Assembly: GCF_014904695.1 (NCBI RefSeq)
Contig: NZ_JACXXN010000001.1
Coordinates: 1 to 64,000, forward strand
From: Nostoc sp. MG11
Lineage (GTDB): Bacteria > Cyanobacteriota > Cyanobacteriia > Cyanobacteriales > Nostocaceae
Direction of reading: 5' to 3'
Length of the DNA stretch: 64,000 nucleotides
Part shown: one piece after another, positions 30,102-38,671 of the stretch
How positions within the stretch are numbered: the first letter of the stretch is position 1
How the letters are laid out: the number at the start of each line of letters is the position of its first letter
The notes under the pieces: generated by a model
Databases searched by the model: none
Told to the model about the DNA's origin: nothing
The model's input: only the letters and a program-made list of their open reading frames with translations
Translations under genes and position numbers: made by a program

Positions 30102-32426
30102 ATGACAACAACCACTGACTTTCTCAGTCACCTTAACCCCAGTCAACGCCAAGCCGTCGAACACTACTGCGGCCCATTGCTAGTTGTTGCTGGTGCAGGT
30201 TCCGGCAAAACACGAGCACTAACTTATCGCATTGCGAACCTGATTCTCAAAAACCGAGTAAATCCAGAAAATATCCTGGCGGTGACGTTCACCAACAAAG
30301 CCGCGCGGGAGATGAAAGAGCGGATTCAAAGGCTGTTTGCTGAACAATTGGCAATGAAAGAACACGGTCAGCGGTTAGATTTGTTGCCAGAATATGAACA
30401 AACTAAACTGCGATCGCAAGTTTACAAAACTACTATTAAAGATTTGTGGTGTGGGACTTTCCACAGTCTATTTTCCCGGATTCTCCGCTTTGATATCGAC
30501 AAATACGAAGACGAAAAAGGACGCCGTTGGAATCGCAATTTCTCCATCTTTGACGAATCTGATGTCATCAGCTTGGTTAAAGAAATTGTCAACAAACAGC
30601 TAAATCTAGACGATAAGAAGTTCGAGGCTCGTTCTGTCCGCTACGCGATTAGTAACGCTAAAAACCAAGGTTTATCACCCCAAGAATTGGAGCGAGAACA
30701 ACCCAATTATCGCGGACGGGTAATTTCTGAAGTTTATAGTTTATATCAAGATAAGTTAGCAGAAAATAACGCACTTGATTTTGATGATCTAATTCTCACA
30801 CCTACTAGATTGTTTCAGCAAAACGAGCATGTATTGGGTTACTGGCATCGCAAATTTTGCCATATTCTTGTAGATGAATATCAAGATACTAACCGCACCC
30901 AGTATGACCTAATTCGCTTATTGGTCACAAATGGCGAAGACAGAAAGAGCGAATGGGAATGGCAGAATCGCTCAGTTTTTGTTGTAGGTGATGCAGATCA
31001 GTCTATTTATAGTTTTAGAATGGCAGATTTTACCATTTTGCTGGAATTCCAAAACGACTTTGGCGATGGTTTGCCAGATGATGATACCCGCACGATGGTA
31101 AAACTTGAAGAAAACTATCGCTCTTGCGAAAACATTTTGCAAGCGGCTAATGAACTAATTGAAAATAACACTCAACGGATTGATAAAGTCCTCAAACCGA
31201 CACGTGGGGCAGGAGAAGAAATTTATTCCCACAAAGCGGATAATGAACTAGAAGAAGCCGACTTTGTAATTCGTCAAATTCGCACTTTAGAACACCAAAA
31301 TCCCGAATTGAACTGGGGTAGTTTTGCCATACTTTATCGGACAAACGCTCAATCTCGCCCGTTTGAAGAATTGTTGGTGAAATATCAAATTCCTTACACA
31401 GTTGTGGGAGGAATGAAATTTTATGATCGCAAAGAAATTAAAGATGTGATTGCTTATTTAAGAGCGATCGCTAACCCATCTGATACATTAAGTTTATTGC
31501 GAGTCATCAATACTCCTCGGCGAGGAATTGGCAAAACGACTATTGACGCTTTGGTGAACGCTGCCCAGCAATTAGGTACAACATTGTGGGAAATACTCAG
31601 CGATGAAACATCAGTTAATACATTAGCTGGACGGGCGACAAAAGCTGTGAATAGCTTTGCCGAGATGATTAGCCGTTGGCAAGGACAAGTCGCCACGCTT
31701 CCCGTAACTGAGGTTTTGCAAGGAATATTAGAAGACTCTGGTTACGTCCAAGACTTGATGAATCAAGGCACAGATGAAGCCACAGATAGAGTACAAAACG
31801 TCCAGGAACTTTACAACGCAGCACTACAATTTCAAGAAGAAAACGAAGAGGTTTCCCTCCGAGACTTTCTCAGTAGTGCGGCTCTCAGTTCCGATTTGGA
31901 TAATTTGAAAGAAGGACAAACAGCCGTTTCTTTGATGACTTTGCACGCTTCCAAAGGGCTGGAATTTCCCGTAGTATTTTTGGTGGGATTAGAACAAGGA
32001 CTATTTCCCGGCTACCGTTCGCTGAGTGACCCCGCATCTTTGGAAGAAGAACGCCGCTTGTGTTATGTGGGCATTACTCGCGCTCAAGAGAGGTTGTATT
32101 TATCACACGCCCGTGAACGCCGCCTGTATGGTTCTCGTGAACCTGCAATGCGATCGCAATTTCTCGATGAATTGCCCGAAGAATTATTAACTACTCAACA
32201 GATGAGTCGTCAAACCTATACCAAAGTTGCGTCTGCACCTAATGGTAAGCAAGGCACAGCCCAGAATTGGCAAGTAGGCGATCGAGTATTACATAAAACT
32301 TTTGGTGTTGGTGAAATAACTCATGTCTTCGGAACTGGTAATAAGATGTCTGTGGCGATTAAATTTGCTAGCCTGGGTCAAAAAATCATCGACCCCAGGG
32401 TAGCGCAGTTACAAAGAGTGGAGTGA
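30102..32426 (+). CDS. pcrA: UvrD/PcrA-type DNA helicase
   Basis: This 774-residue superfamily 1A helicase unwinds DNA 3' to 5' in repair and clears replication blocks. Motifs in order: LNPSQRQAVE (Q motif and start), GAGSGKTRAL (31-40, Walker A), TFTNKAAREMKERI, VDEYQDTN (motif II), VVGDADQSIYSFR (motif III), LEENYRSCENIL (IV), MTLHASKGLEFPVVFL (V) and EEERRLCYVGITRAQERL (VI). The C-terminal Tudor-like end (VGDRVLHKTFGVGEITHVFG) is the RNA-polymerase-binding region seen in PcrA. Length and order are normal. The gene symbol is by family; uvrD is used for the same gene in some genomes. Confidence 0.95.
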   Translation: MTTTTDFLSHLNPSQRQAVEHYCGPLLVVAGAGSGKTRALTYRIANLILKNRVNPENILAVTFTNKAAREMKERIQRLFAEQLAMKEHGQRLDLLPEYEQTKLRSQVYKTTIKDLWCGTFHSLFSRILRFDIDKYEDEKGRRWNRNFSIFDESDVISLVKEIVNKQLNLDDKKFEARSVRYAISNAKNQGLSPQELEREQPNYRGRVISEVYSLYQDKLAENNALDFDDLILTPTRLFQQNEHVLGYWHRKFCHILVDEYQDTNRTQYDLIRLLVTNGEDRKSEWEWQNRSVFVVGDADQSIYSFRMADFTILLEFQNDFGDGLPDDDTRTMVKLEENYRSCENILQAANELIENNTQRIDKVLKPTRGAGEEIYSHKADNELEEADFVIRQIRTLEHQNPELNWGSFAILYRTNAQSRPFEELLVKYQIPYTVVGGMKFYDRKEIKDVIAYLRAIANPSDTLSLLRVINTPRRGIGKTTIDALVNAAQQLGTTLWEILSDETSVNTLAGRATKAVNSFAEMISRWQGQVATLPVTEVLQGILEDSGYVQDLMNQGTDEATDRVQNVQELYNAALQFQEENEEVSLRDFLSSAALSSDLDNLKEGQTAVSLMTLHASKGLEFPVVFLVGLEQGLFPGYRSLSDPASLEEERRLCYVGITRAQERLYLSHARERRLYGSREPAMRSQFLDELPEELLTTQQMSRQTYTKVASAPNGKQGTAQNWQVGDRVLHKTFGVGEITHVFGTGNKMSVAIKFASLGQKIIDPRVAQLQRVE

Positions 32427-32524
32427 TATAGTTTTTTATTTTTGAAATACAGCAAGTTAGGATACGTTAGTAAGCGATCGCACATACCGTAATCTTCAAT
32501 TTCTCATAATGCCCAAGCTGCTAT

Positions 32525-33046
32525 TTAGATATCGTGGTTGAAGTGTAATACGAGATGCTCTTCATCAAAATATGTGCCATCAATGAATAAAGCGTCACGC
32601 TCTAAACCAAAACGCTCGAAACCGCGTGACTTATAAAGAGAGGATGCTGCTAAATTATTCGCAGTGACAGCGAGGACAATCTGTCGCAGAACACCAAGTT
32701 GTCGGGCATGGGATAATGCCCGATCTAGAAGCGCTGCTCCAACACTTTGACGGCGGAATTCGGGCAAAACATACATACTCCATAGTGAACCGATGTGAGC
32801 GCGTTTCGGACGACTTTCACGCGAAAAGCCAAGCATTCCTGCTAGTCGTTCTCTGTCATCGAAAGCACCAAAAATACCACTAGTATAATTATCATGAGCG
32901 TATAGTCTGGCAGCAAAGTCGGTCAAAGTCAAACAAGCCTCCTGCTCAAAACTGGAAGCAAAAGCCGTCGGTGACTCACTCAACGCTTGTAAACGCAGTT
33001 CGCGGTAAGCGGTGACATCTTGCGAGTTTAAAAATCGGATTTTCAT
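32525..33046 (-). CDS. GNAT-family N-acetyltransferase
   Basis: This 173-residue protein has the GNAT fold: an opening strand and helix (IRFLNSQDVTAYRELRLQAL), the acetyl-CoA region (MYVLPEFRRQSVGAALLDRA, with the RRxSVG form of the pyrophosphate loop) and ASSLYKSRGFERFG. The substrate is not evident; close relatives acetylate small amines or the N-termini of proteins. The gene is solitary and converges with the helicase gene. Confidence 0.9.
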   Translation of the reverse strand: MKIRFLNSQDVTAYRELRLQALSESPTAFASSFEQEACLTLTDFAARLYAHDNYTSGIFGAFDDRERLAGMLGFSRESRPKRAHIGSLWSMYVLPEFRRQSVGAALLDRALSHARQLGVLRQIVLAVTANNLAASSLYKSRGFERFGLERDALFIDGTYFDEEHLVLHFNHDI

Positions 33047-33087
33047 GTTATCTGTATTCGCAAGTGGTGGTTGTTAAAAATCATTTT

Positions 33088-33153
33088 TTAAGCGTCCAGA
33101 GCATTCCACTTGGTAAATTTTTCTTGTTCCTGACCCTTTTTAATGTATTTCAT
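33088..33153 (-). pseudogene. HNH-type (TIGR02646/PtuB-like) N-terminal fragment
   Basis: The ATG at 33153 encodes MKYIKKGQEQEKFTKWNALD and stops two codons later. This resembles the start of TIGR02646/PtuB-like HNH proteins, which in Septu-type defence follow an AAA ATPase gene. The ATG overlaps the stop of the upstream fragment in ATGA, as is common for such gene pairs. The catalytic HNH part is missing. The assignment depends on about 17 residues and is tentative. Confidence 0.42.
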
Positions 33154-33266
33154 CGGTTGAGAATTTCCTTGCGCCGAATCAGTACATCCGCTTTGACAAA
33201 CTCTGGCTCATCTGCTCCAATTTCATTAGCCAATTCTTGATGTAATTGCCTTTGACTTTCATAGTT
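33150..33266 (-). pseudogene. C-terminal fragment, possibly of an AAA ATPase
   Basis: The open frame reads YESQRQLHQELANEIGADEP, then EFVKADVLIRRKEILNR and TGA. An upstream in-frame TAA shows that the front of the gene is lost. The helical, charged end followed by an overlapping HNH-like gene fits the ATPase of a Septu-like pair, but no ATPase motif is left to prove it. Confidence 0.4.
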
Positions 33267-33320
33267 TTAATAACGTTGAACCTAATTTACTACAGCTAAT
33301 AAATTAATAATAAAAAACAG

Positions 33321-33854
33321 CTAATCAAAAGCAGATTTGATATAATAAACTGCAAAAGGTGTGATTTTTTGGACAAGATTATTAATCACCTCCCGCTCAT
33401 ATTCAGTCCATATTCTTGGATGACCAAAAACGCAAGGTTGTAAAATGCCCCAGAGTTGATTATCTTGGCGAATATGAGCATGAATAAGAGCGCGATGCCC
33501 AAAATTTTCTTGTTCAAATTGCCGATTTAAGATTTGAGAATCAGCAGTTTCTACGTCTTCGATAAAGATGGAAGGTTCAGCACGCAGCGCAGCAGCAAAC
33601 ATCGGGTCTTCATCTGGTAAAGATGGGGGTTGCGCTTGCCAATTTTCATTGTAGACGGTGGGTATATCTGGGGTGCGAACCCAACAAAAGGCAACTCTAC
33701 CGAGGTTTGTCTTGGGATTGTGCAGGTAGAGAAAACATCGATCGCAGTGCAAAAACTCACCCAAAGCTGGTAATAACGCAGTAAATAGGGTATCTGGTAC
33801 TTGATACGATTCTATAATATTGGCGATCGCAGCAGGAAGCTCTTGCTGATTCAT
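33321..33854 (-). CDS. GAF-domain protein
   Basis: The 177-residue protein is a single GAF domain (about 15-165), with the strand CDRCFLYLHNPKTNLGRVAF, the loop EDPMFAAALRAEPSIFIEDV and the C-terminal helix YEREVINNLVQKITPFAVYY. GAF domains bind small ligands or chromophores; a lone Cys in CDRC is not in the usual bilin position, so a photoreceptor role is not supported. The start overlaps the stop of the phosphoesterase gene in ATGA, so the two are translationally coupled. A role as a regulatory partner is possible. Confidence 0.85.
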   Translation of the reverse strand: MNQQELPAAIANIIESYQVPDTLFTALLPALGEFLHCDRCFLYLHNPKTNLGRVAFCWVRTPDIPTVYNENWQAQPPSLPDEDPMFAAALRAEPSIFIEDVETADSQILNRQFEQENFGHRALIHAHIRQDNQLWGILQPCVFGHPRIWTEYEREVINNLVQKITPFAVYYIKSAFD

Positions 33855-34768
33855 GCTGATTTCAATTGAATAATAGCTCTATCAAAAATCTGATTATCAG
33901 TGCCAATACCGTTTATTTCTACTCTATCTGGATACACTTCATACGTAGCAAAACTCAAGTTTTCAGTAGAATATTCAGTCCATTCTGAACGTCCTACAGG
34001 ACGACTACCTGCACCTGCACCACTAATTAGATAGGTTGTACCATTAATAGAACGAGTGCGCTCATAATTGTGGTCGTGACCATTGATGTAAAGTTGAACA
34101 CCGTATTTTTGAAATAGCGGAGTAAAGTTTTTAATAAAAGTTTGGTTGACCCCATAGTGACCTGATGAATAAACCGGATGATGACCAAACACTACTTTCC
34201 AACTTGCTTTACTCAGACTTAATTCTTGTTCTAACCAAGGTAATTGATTTTGCCAATCAGCATTACTGTTAGTATCTAAAGCAAAAAATTGTACGCCATT
34301 ACGCTTAAATGTGTAGTAACGTCGTCCATTCATATTAAAGCCAGAATAGCGGACTTGTGGCTCACCATTAGCAGTCCGAATATCGTGATTACCTAAACAA
34401 GCTTGGAATTTCACACCTTGCTTGAGCAAAGGTTGATAGGGACGCTCAAAAACTGCGCCGATTTTTTCAATTTCACCGTTGTTATATATGTTGTCTCCAG
34501 CTAAAACTACCAAATCATAAGGATTTCGCTTGTGATAAAAATTCATTGCCCTAGCCACAGCATACTGTCCTTTAGCTCCTGTCCCCGTATCTGCCACAGA
34601 CACAAAACGTAACAACAAGTCTTTTTTAGGTGAGTTTGCGGCTATTGCTATTGAATCGGCAATATCATCACTTTGATTATTTTTATGAGCTAACATCCAG
34701 CCAACAAATCCTGTACCAATGGCACTGAGGCTACTTAAAAATAAAAATTGACGACGTTTCATGTTCAT
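33851..34768 (-). CDS. Exported metallophosphoesterase
   Basis: The 305-residue product starts with a twin-arginine type signal (KRRQFLFLSSLSAIGTGFVG), so it is probably folded and exported by Tat. The calcineurin-like core is clear: VSVADTGTGAKGQ (metal Asp), LAGDNIYN, CLGNHDIR, VVFGHHPVYS and INGHDHNYER. This purple-acid-phosphatase-like form removes phosphate from organic esters, probably in the periplasm. The next gene downstream overlaps it by four bases and encodes a cytoplasmic GAF protein. Two ATG codons start the frame; the second (34762) gives the tighter Tat signal. Confidence 0.9.
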   Translation of the reverse strand: MNMKRRQFLFLSSLSAIGTGFVGWMLAHKNNQSDDIADSIAIAANSPKKDLLLRFVSVADTGTGAKGQYAVARAMNFYHKRNPYDLVVLAGDNIYNNGEIEKIGAVFERPYQPLLKQGVKFQACLGNHDIRTANGEPQVRYSGFNMNGRRYYTFKRNGVQFFALDTNSNADWQNQLPWLEQELSLSKASWKVVFGHHPVYSSGHYGVNQTFIKNFTPLFQKYGVQLYINGHDHNYERTRSINGTTYLISGAGAGSRPVGRSEWTEYSTENLSFATYEVYPDRVEINGIGTDNQIFDRAIIQLKSA

Positions 34769-34904
34769 ATATTCACCAAATTCAACAAATAGTCAGATTA
34801 GCCGAAGCAATGTGCAATGAAGTGATACATTAGGGCTGTAGAGACAATACCTGTAACAATTTGCGTTATTTGTCTTTAGATTCGCTGCTTTTGGTGAAAG
34901 TTCC

Positions 34905-35786
34905 ATGTCACAGGACAATCAGAATTCACAACCGCCTTCGTCTCCCGAACCCGAAGCGAATCAGCCTCCTCAAGAACCCTACCAGAGAATTCAACCTATT
35001 TGGAAGTCTAAAATTATCCAGATACTCAGAGGGACGATTGGGGTTTTAGAAGCGACAGTAGAGAAACTGGAAACAGCGCCACCACCTGGTACTGAGGATA
35101 AACCTAGTTTTTTCCAGCAGTTGCAATTGAAGTGGGGTGGACTGTTAAGGACAATCCGCTTATTTTTGCCATCAAATTTGTCAACAAAGTTATCAGATAC
35201 AGGTTTGACAGCGATAGTTGCTGTTGTTGCTGTAGTAATAGTTTGGACAACTGCAACTGTCTTTAGTAGTAAACCTGTTGAGGTAGCAACAGCTCCCCCA
35301 GTTAAGGAAGTTCCTGCACCAACACCTACAATAACTACTCCGCCGGAGTCAGCAGTACCGGAACCACAGCCACCAGAAGAAATTACGCCGCCGTCAGAAC
35401 CAGAAACTCCCCCGTCACCACCAGAACCGCAACTAGAACCAATTCCCTCGCCAACGCCGACACCAACTTTGGAATTGACACCAGAACAAACCTTGATTGC
35501 AGCCATCGAAAATCAAGTAGCGGAAATTAGCGATCGCTTCGCCTCTGGTCTGATAAAGTCAATTCAAGCCAACTTCCGCACCAGCAATCTAACTCTCAAA
35601 ATTAGCAACGATTGGTATACTCTCGAAGAATCTCAACAGAACAAACTAGCCGCCGAAATCTTACAGCGTTCTCAAGAACTGGATTTTACCCATTTAGAAA
35701 TTCTCGATTCTCAAAATAGGCTGATTGCTCGTAATCCAGTTGTCGGAACTGAGATGGTGATTTTTAAACGACAAACGACGAGTTGA
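34905..35786 (+). CDS. Proline-rich single-span membrane protein
   Basis: I do not recognise a named domain. The 293-residue protein has a disordered Pro/Gln-rich start, an amphipathic helical part (IIQILRGTIGVLEATVEKLE), one transmembrane segment at about 103-122 (LTAIVAVVAVVIVWTTATVF), a very Pro-rich linker (126-195), and a C-terminal folded region (about 198-293). That region contains LIAAIENQVAEISDRFASGL and the strands NLTLKISNDWYTLEESQQ. The layout is a cytoplasmic N-terminus with an external domain carried on a stalk. Similar proteins occur widely in cyanobacteria without known function. Confidence 0.8.
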   Translation: MSQDNQNSQPPSSPEPEANQPPQEPYQRIQPIWKSKIIQILRGTIGVLEATVEKLETAPPPGTEDKPSFFQQLQLKWGGLLRTIRLFLPSNLSTKLSDTGLTAIVAVVAVVIVWTTATVFSSKPVEVATAPPVKEVPAPTPTITTPPESAVPEPQPPEEITPPSEPETPPSPPEPQLEPIPSPTPTPTLELTPEQTLIAAIENQVAEISDRFASGLIKSIQANFRTSNLTLKISNDWYTLEESQQNKLAAEILQRSQELDFTHLEILDSQNRLIARNPVVGTEMVIFKRQTTS

Positions 35787-35880
35787 GTAGAGGAAGGGAG
35801 CAGAGGGGCAGGGGAGACAATGAGAAAATTATTGACTCTGGACTCTAGACTCTTGACTCCTTGCTTGGGAAGGTAAAAAA

Positions 35881-37458
35881 ATGAGCAGTGCAACAAAATA
35901 TCAACGCGACCATCGCACATCTAACATTAAAATACCTAAGCTGTTTGCAGGTTGGCAGCAGATATTTGGAGAAGCACGCACCCGGATTTTATTCTGGTAC
36001 TTGCTAATTTTGGTGATCACGTTTCTCATTGCTATTCCGGCATTTCGCTACAACCTCTACCAGCGCATTGATGAACGTGTTCGCCAGGACATGACAGAAG
36101 ACATGGCAGCTTTCAAGGCGTTGATTAGGGGTGAAACGTTTGCTCCAGATGATGCACTCACTGAGGACGACCCAGAAGACTTAGTGATTAAGCCAGAGCA
36201 ATTGAAGTGGTTACTCTCTGGAAAAAAACAAATCGCTCCTCCAGCCTCTACAGAAGATTTGTTGCTGCTTTTCAGAGCTTATTTGTTGTATCGACTGCCA
36301 GAGGATGAATCTTACTTCATCACGTTTATCGATGGTGAATTTTACAAATCTAGTCCTAGAGCACGCCCCAAGCCACTGGCGAAGGAATCACCACTCATGC
36401 AACGGTGGGCAAAACAAACCCAATCAGAACAGGGAGAAAAAGAATTCTCTGACCCTGATGTTAGTAAGATTCTCTACATGGTAGAACCGATAAAAATTAA
36501 TGGACAAACACGGGGAGTCTTCGTTGTTGCCCATAGTGCAGCTGGTGAGCGGGCAGAAGCTCTAGATGCAGTCTCCGTAATTATTGAGGTTTCCAGCCTG
36601 GTATTTGTCGTATCGTCAGTTCTGGCGTGGTTCGCTGCGGGACGGGTGTTGGCTCCCCTACGGACAATTACCACTACTGCTCATGCTATTAGTGAAACAG
36701 ACTTGACTCAGCGCTTACCCGCGCGAGGTAAGGGAGAACTGGGAGAACTCGCAACGACATTCAACGAAATGATGGACAGACTAGAGGCAGCCTTTGCCAC
36801 TCAGCGCGAATTTGTCAATGACGCTGGACATGAACTTCGGACGCCCATTACCATCGTTCGTGGACATCTAGAATTGATGGGAGATGACCCCCAAGAGCAA
36901 CAGGAAACCTTGACACTGGTCATCGGAGAACTAGACCGGATGAGTCGTTTAGTTGATGACATGATTTTGCTGGCAAAAGCAGAACGCTCAGATTTTTTGC
37001 AGTTGGCGACGGTGAATGTAGGAGAATTAACCCAAGAGTTATTTGCTAAAGCCCAGGCATTGGCAGAGCGGGACTGGCAAATAGATTCAGTGGCGAAGGG
37101 TCAGGTTATAGTTGATCGCCAAAGAATTACTGAGGCTGTGATGAACCTGGCACAGAATGCAACTCAGCATACTGAAGAGAGTGATACTATTTCTATAGGT
37201 TCTACGATCGCTAAAGGAAAAGTGCGATTCTGGGTACGCGATACAGGCGAAGGAATTCCCCTTGTGGATCAAAAACGCATTTTTGAACGCTTTGCCCGGA
37301 CTACTAACAGTCGCCGTCGTTCTGAAGGTGCTGGACTAGGTTTATCCATTGTGCGAGCGATCGCAGAGTCTCACGATGGGCAAGTATTGCTTCGCAGCAA
37401 ATTAAGAGCTGGTTCGATGTTTACCATCGTTTTACCGCTCGATCCCCCCAGGAAATGA
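35881..37458 (+). CDS. Sensor histidine kinase
   Basis: This 525-residue kinase has a first membrane helix near 38-58, a periplasmic sensor of about 160 residues, a second membrane helix near 225-250 (VIIEVSSLVFVVSSVLAWFA), HAMP, and a HisKA domain with His317 (NDAGHELRTPITIV). The ATPase domain has EAVMNLAQNATQH, DTGEGI and GAGLGLSIVRAI. The next gene, six bases on, is an OmpR-type regulator, so they form a two-component pair. The stimulus is unknown. A heptamer repeat (GACTCTGGACTCTAGACTCT) and a G-rich tract lie just upstream at 35,800-35,870. Confidence 0.95.
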   Translation: MSSATKYQRDHRTSNIKIPKLFAGWQQIFGEARTRILFWYLLILVITFLIAIPAFRYNLYQRIDERVRQDMTEDMAAFKALIRGETFAPDDALTEDDPEDLVIKPEQLKWLLSGKKQIAPPASTEDLLLLFRAYLLYRLPEDESYFITFIDGEFYKSSPRARPKPLAKESPLMQRWAKQTQSEQGEKEFSDPDVSKILYMVEPIKINGQTRGVFVVAHSAAGERAEALDAVSVIIEVSSLVFVVSSVLAWFAAGRVLAPLRTITTTAHAISETDLTQRLPARGKGELGELATTFNEMMDRLEAAFATQREFVNDAGHELRTPITIVRGHLELMGDDPQEQQETLTLVIGELDRMSRLVDDMILLAKAERSDFLQLATVNVGELTQELFAKAQALAERDWQIDSVAKGQVIVDRQRITEAVMNLAQNATQHTEESDTISIGSTIAKGKVRFWVRDTGEGIPLVDQKRIFERFARTTNSRRRSEGAGLGLSIVRAIAESHDGQVLLRSKLRAGSMFTIVLPLDPPRK

Positions 37459-37464
37459 GTGCTT

Positions 37465-38133
37465 ATGCCCAACATTCTCATCGCTGAAGATGAACCCCGG
37501 ATTGCCTCTTTCATTGAAAAAGGATTGCGATCGCAAGGGTTCACAACCGCAGTTGTTGCCGATGGGCTGCATGTACTGGATGTAGCACAAAGTGGAAGTT
37601 TTGACTTACTAATTTTGGATCTGGGATTGCCCGGAAAAGATGGATTTCAGGTATTGGAGGAACTACGCGGACAGGGAGAAGATTTACCTGTGATTATCCT
37701 CTCTGCCCGGAGTGACATCCACGATAAAATTGCTGGACTAGAAAGGGGAGCAGATGATTATGTCACCAAACCCTTCCGATTTGAAGAACTTCTAGCACGG
37801 ATAAGGGTACGTTTGCGGAGTGCTAGACCTGCTAGAGAGGCTCAAGAGCTTGTCCTGAAAACAGGCAACGTGGTGCTTGATCTGCGAACTCGACAAGTGA
37901 GAGTAGGCGATCGCCTTGTAGAATTGCCTGCTCGTGAATTTACAATGGCAGAAATGTTTTGCCGTCATCCAGGACAAGTCATCAGTCGAGAGCAATTGCT
38001 AGATTCTGTTTGGGGCTACGACTATAACCCAGGTTCTAATATTGTTGATGTGTATGTCGGTTATCTTCGCAAAAAACTAGGCAGCAAAGTCATTGAAACG
38101 GTTAGAGGAATGGGTTATCGCCTGCGAACATGA
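37465..38133 (+). CDS. OmpR-family response regulator
   Basis: The 222-residue regulator has a receiver domain with the phosphorylated Asp52 (LILDLGLPGKDGFQ), the conserved Lys (YVTKPFRFEELLAR) and a winged-helix DNA-binding domain (LPAREFTMAEMFCRHPGQVI, then VYVGYLRKKLGSKVIETVRG). It is encoded directly after its kinase and is probably phosphorylated by it. I chose ATG 37465; GTG 37459 overlaps the kinase end. A receiver of similar sequence follows at 38307. Confidence 0.95.
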   Translation: MPNILIAEDEPRIASFIEKGLRSQGFTTAVVADGLHVLDVAQSGSFDLLILDLGLPGKDGFQVLEELRGQGEDLPVIILSARSDIHDKIAGLERGADDYVTKPFRFEELLARIRVRLRSARPAREAQELVLKTGNVVLDLRTRQVRVGDRLVELPAREFTMAEMFCRHPGQVISREQLLDSVWGYDYNPGSNIVDVYVGYLRKKLGSKVIETVRGMGYRLRT

Positions 38134-38306
38134 GAATTTTCTCATGTTTATTTTCTTATGATTTCATCAATGATTACCATACTGTAGCAGAGACATAAAT
38201 CTACAGAAAACCTTCTTAATTGCGTTAGCACAACGGGGCGTAGCCCATTACGAATTACGAATTACGAATTACGAATTAATTTAAATCCACCTGCTGAGGT
38301 CGGTTT

Positions 38307-38669
38307 ATGAATCAAATTTTGATTGTTGAAGACGAAGCAGGGGTTTCCACTTTTATTGAAAAAGGGTTGCAAAGACAGGGATATACAACCACCATCGCCG
38401 AAGACGGACAGCAGGCACTCCTCCTGGTTCAAAACAATGAATTTGATTTGATACTGCTTGACCTGGGTTTACCACTAGTGGACGGTTGGACGGTATTAAA
38501 AGAACTTCGTAGACAGGGACAGATAGTACCTATTATCATCGTCACAGCGCGTAAGGACAATCACGAACGAGCAAATGCATTTAAAAATGGAGCAGACGAC
38601 TATATTACTAAGCCATTTCGCTTTAGTGACTTGTTGGAACGAATTCAAATTCATCTGAGTCGTGGTTGA
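38307..38669 (+). CDS. Receiver-only response regulator
   Basis: The 120-residue protein is a single receiver with Asp52 (LILLDLGLPLVDGW) and the Lys in YITKPFRFSDLLER. It is closely similar to the receiver of the OmpR regulator 170 bases upstream (shared EDEAGVSTFIEKGL / EDEPRIASFIEKGL patterns), so it probably arose by duplication without the DNA-binding half. Its stop overlaps the region before the next sensor gene, and the two are probably co-translated. Confidence 0.92.
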   Translation: MNQILIVEDEAGVSTFIEKGLQRQGYTTTIAEDGQQALLLVQNNEFDLILLDLGLPLVDGWTVLKELRRQGQIVPIIIVTARKDNHERANAFKNGADDYITKPFRFSDLLERIQIHLSRG

Positions 38670-38671
38670 GT

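Noticed and set aside
34991-35506. 171-codon minus-strand Gly/Ser/Val-rich frame
   Set aside because: It is the antisense image of the Pro/Thr-rich linker on the plus strand.
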